Of a stretch of 64,000 nt of DNA, positions 23,318 through 31,407 are shown one piece after another. The position numbers were made by a program, and so were the translations under genes. The DNA lies in assembly GCA_030015575.1 (NCBI GenBank), contig JASDDO010000026.1:70333433-70397432 (forward strand), in the 5' to 3' direction. This DNA is from Agapanthus africanus. Taxonomy: Eukaryota; Streptophyta; Magnoliopsida; Asparagales; Amaryllidaceae. Under the pieces are notes generated by a model. It saw nothing but the letters and a program-made list of their open reading frames with translations, was not told where the DNA came from and made no database searches. The stretch's first letter is position 1, and each line of letters starts with the position of its first letter.

Positions 23318-23333
23318 TAAGTTTGGGGGTATT
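23318..23333 (+). other. E: polypurine tract
   Basis: TAAGTTTGGGGGTATT directly precedes the TGTTCAT start of the 3' LTR. The upstream GAGGACGAGC is a common Athila/Tat signature. Confidence 0.85.
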
Positions 23334-24244
23334 TGTTCATATCATAATATTGCATTATTACATTCCCCATTCCTATGCATTTTACAATAAAACAGGTGCT
23401 TTTGACGCATGTCTGCTACATATTACAAGTTACAGGTTCTTGGAGCTAAAACCGTGAAAAAGACAAAAGACGACACAAAAAAGGGATTTTGACCAACAAA
23501 TAGAAGGATCTTAATCAAGCCTACACAAAAGATCAGTATAAGGCAACACAAGGTCCAAGATTACAAAGCAAACGGTTAAAAGTCCACTGCAATTGTTCAC
23601 TGGAGATCTGGAAGAAATAGAGAAGCCAAATTGAATAAAGATCCAAAGAAATAAAAAGCCCAAGAAGCCCAGAATCAGTTCCAAAATTTCCAGACATAAA
23701 ATTTTACCAAAGCTTGGAGTCTACTTTGACTAGGTCTTCCTAAGAATATTTTAGTAAATGCAGACGTGCGAATCAATTGTAACCTAGAGTTTCTATGTCT
23801 TATAAATAGAAGCCCAAATCATTGTATTCTTTTCATGCCTCCCTGTGCCTCTTTTTATCAATAAAATTTAGATTTCTTTTGGAGAGCATCGATGCCTCTT
23901 TTCATTTCAGAAATTCAGATATGACAAGTCTTGTGTTGATGTTTGGAGAGAGCCATCTGTAAAGTAAGTAATTAATTTCAATTCTTGCCCTAGGTAATTT
24001 TTCATTCTCTGCCCTAGATTAAATTTAATTCCTTACTCTAGTTAGATAGTTAGATCTTTAATTCAATTGCCCTAAATTAATTTAGTTTTTAGATTTAATT
24101 AATCCATTCACACCGTTTGGAATTAACTCGTAAGAGCGATTAGGAAATTCACAACATCCCTGTGGACCGACCCGTACTCACCGGCTAGCTGCAAAGCGAC
24201 GCCGTTCTTGATTGCGGTTAATAGATAGTTTTTGAGATAAATCA
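23334..24244 (+). repeat. E: 3' LTR (911 bp)
   Basis: Same length as the 5' LTR, with about 20 substitutions and no obvious indels. TATAAATA is at 23801-23808. Ends ..GATAAATCA before the GTGGC duplication. Confidence 0.96.
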
Positions 24245-24249
24245 GTGGC
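24245..24249. repeat. E: target site duplication, right copy (GTGGC)
   Basis: Exact copy of 17829-17833, after which the Angela leader sequence of G resumes. Confidence 0.95.
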
Positions 24250-24917
24250 CATCTTAAGGAAATAAGACCGATTCAACCTATTCTAAAATTGGTAGGGTCG
24301 CTCACCGCACTTGTAGGGGCTATGATAGACCCGCGGAGGAGTGTTCAAGTTCATCGGGTTTTGAAAGTGCCGGGTAGCCCACTTACGTTACTAAGTGAAG
24401 GTTGCCTCACTTCTAGAATAGGCTGGTGGCTTGCCGTGCCCGTAGGGGTCTTGGATTGTTTATGTACGGGCTATTCACATAACCGGGTAATACTATGTTT
24501 CATTCACGGCTCGATTGAAACGTAGTGTTTCTAGCTTATTCGCCTTTCCATATTATATATCACTTGCTTGTGATGTATGCTATCATGCCTGAGATGAATC
24601 GGGGTGTGTGTATGTATGTTGTATATGTTTTGCATTCGTACTGGCCCTGCCCCCCTGCCGTAAGTTAAGTAACCTTACAGTGAAGATTCGGGGCCCCGCG
24701 ACGAATGTTAATGGCATATACGTGCATTCTATTTTCGTTGTTTCTGGTGTGATGGGAATATTTGATTGGACTGCGTTAATTAGATTAATACAAAGAAAAC
24801 AAACATTATTGATGTTGTCGGAACAAAATTTTAAAAAAACAAAATTATATTCTTTCTCTTTGCTTAAAGGTATTCAGTTAGGAATATCCTACAGCTCATT
24901 CGATGAGGAAAGAGACT
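24250..24917 (+). mobile_element. Element G, right piece: Angela leader fragment
   Basis: Continues the leader match to D (51590-52270, opposite strand) and to C near 57700. Shared blocks include the CGCACT.GTAGGGG region, TATGTTTTGCAT, TTAAGTAACCT and CATATACGT. Near 24870-24915 it reaches the hairpin cassette (CTCATTCGATGAG) that C and D carry in tandem. Similarity to D stops at about 24915, where H appears to begin. Non-coding; the small open frames here are not conserved. Confidence 0.72.
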
Positions 24918-25640
24918 TGTTTACCGCCGAAAACAGAGATGAACTGGGATTGATCGTCTTACTTGAATTTAGGGCAGATACTATTTGGATATATCCATCC
25001 ACCTCTCCGAAAATACCAATTTGATTTACGGCACTGTATATCCGAGGTTTGGATAGATGCGACCAATATAACAGACTTTATTAGATTACCCCTCATTTGT
25101 GAGGGTTTTTTGATTGTTGGGACGCTCTTCCCTGCAGGCATAATCCCCTACAATTAATTACGTTATCGTGTTGCGATAAAAACTTTCTCCTACTCCGGTA
25201 GGTCACTTCATGTCATGTTGTATTTTATTTATTTTGGTTTATTTTGGGGTTGCCCATAGATTATATACAGAGACTAGTTTATGCAGTCACCCATAGGGCG
25301 CAGATTAGTCCAAATCCGTATATTTTAGACTTGGGGTTCGAACCTAGGTTGTATGTTCCTTTAGTTCAAAGGATATTTTATTTTTATTAAGGACCGCTAA
25401 TCTGGTTTTAGATTAAAATCAACTTAAATATATGAGCATTTGGACTCAATTTATTTTAACTAAGAATACGTTAGTCTTGTTTGAGACTAAGATCATCTTA
25501 GAAATTTTGTTTGAGGATCATTAAATTTTGTTAAGATCTATCAATAAAGCATATGGGCTCGGCTGCAAAGAAGTTTCAGAGACTTAGCCAATTTGGGCTC
25601 AGTCCTGGGCTTTTCCTTCATTTAGCAGTGCTAAGTATTT
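24918..25640 (-). other. H: terminal part of the 3' region, probably within the 3' LTR
   Basis: AT-rich, without a coding frame of note. A GCCCATAG..CATAGGGC stem-loop unit lies at 25253-25303. Inverted repeats occur from 25390 to 25560, for example AGTCTTGTTTGAGACT. A palindromic GGTTCGAACC lies near 25327. LTR limits are not resolved. Confidence 0.4.
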
Positions 25641-25675
25641 AGTCTTTTGACTATATATAGTGCTAAACACTTTTT

Positions 25676-25960
25676 TCAGCACTCACGTATGTTTCATGTG
25701 AGGCGCTGAGTCTCTTTATGCTCACGTGTGTTTCATGTGAGGCGCTGAGTTTCTTAACGCTCACGTGCTATCACGTGCGGAGTTGTAATAGTGCTAAGCG
25801 CTGATTTGTTTTGCTTTTTGGCGCTCATGTGTGTTTTACGTAAGACGCTAAGTTTTCTTTTCGGGGCGCTCACATGTGAAATACGTGAGGCATTGAGTTT
25901 TTTAAGTGTTGGGTGCTCATGTGTGAAACGCGTGAGGCACTGAGTCTTTTAGAGATTTAC
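25676..25960 (+). repeat. H: hairpin array 1 (CACGTG-type units)
   Basis: About six units with the core TCACGTGTGTTTCATGTGA, then GGCGCTGAG. The arms TCACGTG and CATGTGA (25722-25728 and 25734-25740) pair around TGTTT. Units vary in sequence, for example CACGTG..CACGTG and CACATG..ACGTG, while keeping the ACGTG theme. Related units recur at 27217-27345. Strand given as read. Confidence 0.7.
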
Positions 25961-26044
25961 TCTCTATTTATCTTTTGAAAAAAAGTTAAACTTCTATTAA
26001 TAGTATTTTGGCCATTAATGATCACCGAGATCATTGTTTTGAGG

Positions 26045-27195
26045 ATCTGGGGATCAGATTTTCTTTCAGGACCAAGTTCTTATGTTCTTTTTTGTAAGAA
26101 CTAAGTTCTTCATGTAGAGCTAAACCCTGTTTTCAGATAAATTAAATTCTTAAGTTATAACTTCCGTCTCTTCTCTTCTTTTTTTTATTTATTTTCTCAT
26201 ACCTAGTTTTTCCCCTAGATCTTGAGTCTGAAGAACATAATCATTCCGATGAGAATTAAATTCTCAACTTATGGAAGATTTGCCTTGCGGTTCTCAGATC
26301 CAAAAAAAGAACTAAGTTATTTTAGAGGGTTAAACCCTTATATTTTTATATATTAGGCAAAAGAGATATTTTTAATCTCTGTTTTCTATACTTAGGGTTT
26401 TGAGAGGAATAAGGACTTTTTTTTAGCAAGAGAATTGAATTCTCGATTGTAGCTGTCAAAGTTTATGGGGGTCTCCCTATATGAGACTTGAAGTCTCGGA
26501 TCCTTTATATAGGTATTGTAAACTGTTGATCAGTTTTGAGAAAATCTCTAATTGAGAGATACCAATTGATTTAATTGGTCTCGAAGATTATTCGAGGAAT
26601 TTTATCCACCATTGGATCCTTGATCCAGTAATTTTCTGTTTAACAGAATATATTTTCTTATTTTTAACAAGATTAGGAAAATATTTTTTTAACAAATAAA
26701 TTGATTTTGATTTTCTGATTTGGTCGGTGATATTATAATCACCGTTGGATTTTGAATCTAAAAGTACTCCTTTTAACGGAGAAAAATCTCTCTCATTTTG
26801 GAAAGATCGGGGGGATATTTTCCCAAATAGAATTTAATTCTACCTTTCAATTCAAACAGTGATTTTTTATCACCATTTGATTTTTAATCTAAGGGTTCTC
26901 TGTTTAACAAAATAGATCTTTCTAGTTTAGAAAGATTGGGTAAATATTTTCCCATATAGAATTTAATTCTATTTTTTGATGATTTTTTTAATCACCGTTG
27001 GATTTTTGATCCAATGGATCTGTTTAACAGAGTATATCTTTCTAGTTTAGAAAGATTAGGGAAATATTTTCCCATATAGAATTTAATTCTATCTTATGAT
27101 GATTTTTAATCACCATTGGATTTTTGATCCAACGAATCTGTTTAACAAAGTATATTTTCAGGAAATATTTTCCATGTAGAATTTAATTCTACCCA
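26045..27195 (+). repeat. H: hairpin array 2a, consecutive short inverted repeats
   Basis: At least twenty perfect or near-perfect inverted repeats of 11-28 nt follow each other almost without linker. Examples: ATCTG/CAGAT (26045-26059), GAGAAT/ATTCTC (26251-26265), AGGGT/ACCCT (26326-26338), GAGACTT/AAGTCTC (26483-26497), ACCAATT/AATTGGT (26561-26579) and CTCGAA/TTCGAG (26580-26596). Between 26998 and 27111 six hairpins stand in a row. From about 26600 the set repeats as a degenerate tandem unit of about 125 bp. Confidence 0.85.
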
Positions 27196-27216
27196 AGTAG
27201 ACCGCTTTAATTTAGG

Positions 27217-27345
27217 CGCTGATGCTTACGTGCTATGCATGTCGGCACTAACGTACCTTTCACGTGAGGCACTGGTATATGATTTTATTCTGCTAAAGTC
27301 TGGCGTCGGCATTTATGTGTGTTTCACGTGAGGCGCTGCTTTATT
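27217..27345 (+). repeat. H: further CACGTG-type hairpin units
   Basis: Two or three units like array 1: GGCACTAACGTACC..TTTCACGTGAGGCACTGG, and GTCGGCATTTATGTGTG..TTTCACGTGAGGCGCTG. They lie just upstream of the TATA-like box at 27492. Confidence 0.6.
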
Positions 27346-27491
27346 ATTTTTAACCAATAATAGTTTTTATATGAGGGAACAAATGGCCCCACCGTTATTC
27401 TCACGTGTCTTGCAGGTGAGTGCAACGGTGTCCAGCTTTGAGCCATCCGATCCGTCTTGGGATTCGGAGAATCTGAAACGACCCTCATCAC

Positions 27492-27500
27492 TTTAAATAG
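27492..27500 (+). promoter_or_regulatory. H: TATA-like box of an antisense transcription unit
   Basis: TTTAAATAG in a GC-richer context (27380-27490), followed 35-50 bp downstream by a pyrimidine-rich start-site-like stretch (CATCTTTCTTCTTCC). It is on the plus strand, opposite to the pol genes of H, and about 700 bp upstream of the antisense frame. Promoter activity is inferred only. Confidence 0.45.
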
Positions 27501-27579
27501 GGCTTCAAGCCTTAAGCGACAGCTGCGCCTCCATCTTTCTTCTTCCATGAGAATTTTATTTTCACAGATCTACATTGTA

Positions 27580-28080
27580 GACCCACTCTACCAAAATTTT
27601 CTCGGGAACAGTCTTCGTCAGCAGAGCTTAGCTCTTGCCTTTAGAACGTTGTTCTTAAAAAAATTTAGAAAATTAACTCCATTTTTTGTCACAGATCTTA
27701 GCTCTAGAAACTTTCTTGAAGTTCTGACTCTATTTATGTTCACAGAACCTAGTTCTAATTTTCAATTTTAAATCGTCTCCCCTTTGGGGATTTTCTTAAA
27801 GTTTTAACTTCACTTGTTATTATAAAACTCAGTTCTAATTTTAATGCTATATTTTCCCCCTTTTGGGGATTTTCTTGAGGTTTTTTATTCAACAGAGCTT
27901 TGCTCTGAGAAAAAAAATATCAAATCTCATGTTTGGGGATTTTTAGAACTTAACTCTATTTATTTTGTAGAGTTGTGCTCTAATCTTGATCATTTTTCCT
28001 TTTGGGGAAATGTTTGGTATTTTATAGCATTTTTTATAAAACAGAGCATAGCTCTGAAACTTTATTATTATTAAAACCAG
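27580..28080 (+). repeat. H: hairpin array 2b
   Basis: Hairpins with related but different stems: AGAGCT/AGCTCT (27623-27635), AGAAC/GTTCT (27643-27655 and 27744-27756), CAGAGC/GCTCTG (27893-27907 and 28042-28056) and TAGAG/CTCTA (27968-27982). CCCC..GGGG pairs around TTT(T) lie near 27780, 27860 and 28000. It sits between the TATA-like box and the antisense frame. Confidence 0.8.
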
Positions 28081-28200
28081 CCATAGAGAATCTTTTTAGA
28101 TTTCTCTATTAGGCATAGATTCCAATCATTAATGAGCCGCCCGTAGTTTCATGAACTTATGTCCCTTGGCTAACGCTGCTTTTGTCCCTTTTTAGGTACC

Positions 28201-28707
28201 ATGGCTAGTCGTTTGTATGATATCAAGAAGATTGTCTCCTATGAAGAGATTCACATTCAAGGTCGTCTTCAAGGGCAAGAATATACTGCCTCCTAATACG
28301 ATGAGGTGATGCGTCGCTTCAATGATTACAATGGTCGATTGCTCCTCCGCTGCTCTGCCCGTTTGAAGATCATCATTGGGCCGATCTGCGAAGCTCTACC
28401 TGAGCTTGCTGAGGTTATGTCGTTCCAGGCACTCGATGATACTGAAGACAAGATACATTCAGTATATCTGATGGGTCTGATTTCGAAAAAATGGAGAGGT
28501 GGTCTCATCACTATCTTGCATCATGTCTTCCAACAGAAAGCGATAATATCCTTATACCAGTGGATGGAAGACATCAGCGGTGACCCCGAAGCTTGCATTC
28601 GGGAGAATATGCAAAAGAAGATGGTCAATGAAGCTAGAAGTACTTTACTCAAACTTGCCTTTAAGTTTGAGAATCTATGTCCGGAATTTAGCGTTCTGCC
28701 GCTATAG
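28201..28707 (+). pseudogene. H: antisense frame, unknown protein
   Basis: The ATG at 28201 lies in a strong plant start context (ACCATGGCT), and 15 bp upstream stands a splice-acceptor-like TTTGTCCCTTTTTAG. Recognisable product stretches include MASRLYDIKKIVSYEE and RRFNDYNGRLL, and a helical C-terminal part (ISKKWRGGLITILHH, LKLAFKFENLCPEF). AATAAA follows at 28812. It lies between pol and the 3' end of a Tat element, on the opposite strand; antisense frames in this position are reported for Grande-type Tat elements (from memory). I do not recognise a domain. About one break is visible, so it is treated as a fossil. A captured host fragment is the alternative. Confidence 0.55.
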
Positions 28708-28811
28708 ATTCTGAATGATGTAGTAGCGGTTGATTTTAATTTTGTCTTTTGTTTCCTTTGTAGTCGTCCTTAGCTGGCAGAATGTAGTTCCCTCTTTTAT
28801 TTTGAAGTATA

Positions 28812-28817
28812 AATAAA
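28812..28817 (+). terminator. H: poly(A) signal of the antisense unit
   Basis: AATAAA 105 bp after the antisense frame, preceded by TG-rich sequence (TTTTGTCTTTTGTTTCCTTTG). Confidence 0.4.
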
Positions 28818-28819
28818 AA

Positions 28820-29284
28820 GCATTTTTTTATTTGCACCTCTTTGTCTCTTATTTGTCCTGAGCTAGCATGACCTAGTTTATTCACTCATTTTGGAGTTTC
28901 TTTTTAGTTCACCTTTCCCTTAGGTTTATAGGTGAACTTGTTCTAACGTTAAATATAGATAACTCCTTTTTTATATGGGTCCGTTAGGTTTGTGGTACTA
29001 GAATAAGTCAATCGTACCGTCGCGTTGGCTGATATATTCTTGATATACAATCCCTTGGGTTGCGGCTCGAGTAGCCCCGTGTCTGTCATGTCTCTGATCC
29101 CTTCTGAGGCTGGACAAGACGTCTTCACGTAATCTTCTTAGGTTTGAATATCCGTATTACCATCGGAAGATCAAGCGTTAGGTAGTGTCGTGGCACTTTA
29201 TTTGAGGTTAGACTTAATTTGAAGCCCAGATGAGTCATAACTGCACCCTTCTGGGGTGGGGATGATCTTCAATGGTCTTTAGGC
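28820..29284. other. H: 3' region, non-coding
   Basis: No coding frame or strong repeat. It contains GGTTTATAGGTGAACTTG and a diverged relative of the following tandem unit (CTGGACAAGACGTCTTCACG near 29110). Confidence 0.4.
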
Positions 29285-29660
29285 TTGCCGTCAAGACCCG
29301 AAACTAGAAATATACCATCACTTCGTATCTCCTTTTGTTTTGGTGTCGTACCGATTCTTTGCTGAAGTAAGGTAGACATCTGTATGATCTCTATGTTGTA
29401 TGTATCGCAATCAAGGTCTGAAGCTAAGAATATGCCATTGCTCCAATTTCATTTAATAGTTGCGTCCACACCCTGCTGGAATGAGGAGAAACGTCTAGAT
29501 GATCTCTATGCTGTAGATGTTGCCATCGAGATCTAGATCTAGAATTTTGTTGTCACTCAACTTTTATTTGACCCTTGGGTCCTTATTGACGTCGCTTCTG
29601 TACTTTGCTGGAGTAAGAGAGACGTCCAAATAGTCTCTAGGCTGTATATGTGCTATCAAA
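29285..29660 (+). repeat. H: tandem repeat, unit about 118 bp, 3 to 4 copies
   Basis: Units begin TCAAGACCCGAAACTAGAAAT (about 29292), TCAAGGTCTGAAGCTAAGAAT (29412), TCGAGATCTAGATCTAGAATT (29527) and TCAAAACCTGGG (29645). Each contains TGCTGGA.T.AGG or TGCTGAAGTAAGG, then a GTC..ATGATCTCTA block. Confidence 0.7.
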
Positions 29661-30147
29661 ACCTGGGTTTTCTTTTGACGAAGCATGGTAGGAAATTATG
29701 GTTCCCTTTTTTTCATTTGTGCTCATAGATTGTATACAACAGCCAGTATGAACCTACTTGCAGGGCAAAAAAAGTTTAATTTTATTATATTTTTTGTATT
29801 TCTGCAATACTATATCTTTTTAGCTTTTTATATCGCGAAAGTCACGATTACCCAATCATTTCGGCTATTTTATTCACGGTGCCTAATCATTTCGGCTATA
29901 TCATTTTTTTTACTCGCTGCTTTTTATTACGAGTTGCCCAAATATTTTGGTTGTTTCATATGCATATATTTTTTTTGCTCGCCGATTTTTATTACGAGTT
30001 AGGAATTTGGAATCTGATACCAATCTTGGCATCAATATCGCTACAATTGGAATATTGCCAGGAGCGAATCATCATTTGCCTTTGTTGATTTGAACAAAGG
30101 TGGCTTAACAAACAGGGTTAGGATCCTGTCGACTAAGGCATTTTGAC
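29661..30147. other. H: 3' region with AT-rich partial repeats
   Basis: Holds the second copy of the dispersed 50-bp stem-loop (29703-29755) and a short imperfect repeat (CAATCATTTCGGCTAT, TTTTTATTACGAGTTG) near 29845-30000. Small open frames here are AT-rich and look fortuitous. Confidence 0.4.
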
Positions 30148-30650
30148 TTTACGAGCCGTAAGGGTCTCATAAAGGTATTTTTCCATATAAGTTGTGAGGA
30201 TCTCATAGGTGTACTTTTCTCCTTAAGAATCATGAGGATTCTTAAGTAGTATTTTCTCTTGCAAGTCGTAAGGACTCGCAAATGCCTTTCGCCATGTTGA
30301 ACGATATTTTTCGTTCTTGGTGGGACGTTGTCGAGAATATATTTATTTACGCACGTGGATTGTATACAAAGGTCGATTTTAGACCGCCTGTAGGGCATAA
30401 ATTTGTGGGGGTTTTGGTGGCTTAAGAACAGGTTCGGTCCCTGTAACTTAAGGCTTTTGAGTTCTATAAGCCGTGAGGGTCTTATAGAGGGTATATTTTT
30501 CTTATGAGTCGTGAGGATCTCGCAAGTGTATTTTCTCTTCAGGGATCGTATGGATTCCTAAGTGTGTTTCTTCTTTATGAGTCGTAAGGATCTCACGCAA
30601 GTGTTTTCTCTTTATAAGGTCGTGAGGACTTTGCAAGTGCATCTTTTTCT
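30148..30650 (+). repeat. H: hairpin array 3, variable stems around a GTGAG/GTAAG loop
   Basis: About nine units of about 37-50 bp, interrupted at 30283-30460. Each has a 5-nt loop (GTGAG, GTAAG, ATGAG or GTATG) normally flanked by C and GG. Arms differ between units but stay complementary: CTTAAGAATC/GATTCTTAAG (30222-30246, 10 perfect pairs), TTGCAAGTC/GACTCGCAA (30259-30281, one mismatch), CTATAAGCC/GGTCTTATAG (30464-30487, one bulge) and AGGGATC/GATTCCT (30541-30559, one G-T pair). Confidence 0.85.
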
Positions 30651-30912
30651 TTCTTTTAACGATTCATAAGCTCGCCGGTAGCCCGGCTGTTTTTACTCAC
30701 GGCGCCCTTTCGGATTTTCATCCGTGCCATTCCGCTTATAAACATACCTTTTTTTGTAGGTGGCCCGTAAGGTTACGCACTAACAGTTTTTGATCACGAT
30801 ATTCTTCAAAGGACCGCATCATATGGGTCCTGAGAAGGATGTGAATTGTTTTATGCCCGTGGATTGTTTACGGTACTTGATATGGAGACCCACCGTAGGG
30901 CAATATGTTAGT
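30651..30912. other. H: 3' region spacer with stem-loop copy 4
   Basis: Contains the fourth copy of the dispersed stem-loop at about 30851-30900 (GCCCGTGG..GACCCACCGTAGGGC). A third copy is at 30346-30396. No coding frame. Confidence 0.5.
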
Positions 30913-31310
30913 TTAAAGACATTACGGTTCAATATCGCCATGTTTTGGGACAAATATTAGTTTAAGGACACTTGGGTCCAATACCGGTTTAAGGACGTAG
31001 TGGTCCATTGTTAGGGTAGGGACGTTTCGGTCCGTTATTAGTTTAGGGACTTCTCGGTCCATTATTTCCATGTTTAGGGTGGTGCGCTAGTTTAAGTGCA
31101 TTTCGGTCCATTTTTAGTTTAGGGACATTTCGGTCCAACATTCCCATATTCAGGACGAATATTAGTTTAAGGACATTTCGGTCCATTTTTAGTTTAGGGA
31201 CGTTTCAGTCAAATACCAGTTTAGGGACGTAATGGTCTAACATTAGTTTAAGAACTTCTCGGTCCAATACCAGTTTAAGGACGTAGTGGTCCATCATTCC
31301 CGTATTTGGG
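30913..31310 (+). repeat. H: hairpin array 4, GGAC-6 nt-GTCC units
   Basis: About twelve units of roughly 30-35 bp joined by TAGTTTAGG or TACCAGTTTAAGG linkers. Typical unit: GGACATTTCGGTCC, with arms GGAC and GTCC around six bases (30966-30979, 30993-31006). Here the arms are nearly invariant and the loops vary (ATTTCG, GTAGTG, CTTCTCG). It lies 100 bp beyond the end of the integrase region. Confidence 0.85.
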
Positions 31311-31407
31311 ACGAATTTTATTTGGCACGACTTTCAGAGTTTTGACTCAGGAAGATAACGAGAGGACACAAGCGTCATCATCTATCATTGACCTAAGTCA
31401 CGACTCT

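Larger units (their letters stand above)
17834..24244 (+). mobile_element. Element E: complete non-autonomous Ty3-like LTR element, 6.4 kb
   Basis: Two 911-bp LTRs in direct orientation, an exact 5-bp target duplication, a tRNA-Asp primer-binding site and a polypurine tract. The interior has no reverse transcriptase, integrase or RNase H that I can recognise. It holds one long open frame (20170-21897) and AT-rich non-coding sequence. The tRNA-Asp site and the GAGGACGAGC..AAGTTTGGGGGTAT junction are typical of Athila/Tat Ty3 elements, so those are the likely helpers. About 20 differences between the LTRs by eye (about 2.2%) suggest insertion under about one million years ago at the rate often used for grasses (1.3e-8 per site per year). 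It looks structurally whole. Confidence 0.93.

Noticed and set aside
25320-25345. GGTTCGAACC, tRNA B-box-like palindrome in H
   Set aside because: No A box at the right distance on either strand and no cloverleaf pairing; too short to support a tRNA call.
27457-27771. 104-codon plus-strand frame over the start of the antisense unit
   Set aside because: It runs through the TATA-like box and hairpin array 2b with low-complexity composition. More likely leader or intron than coding.
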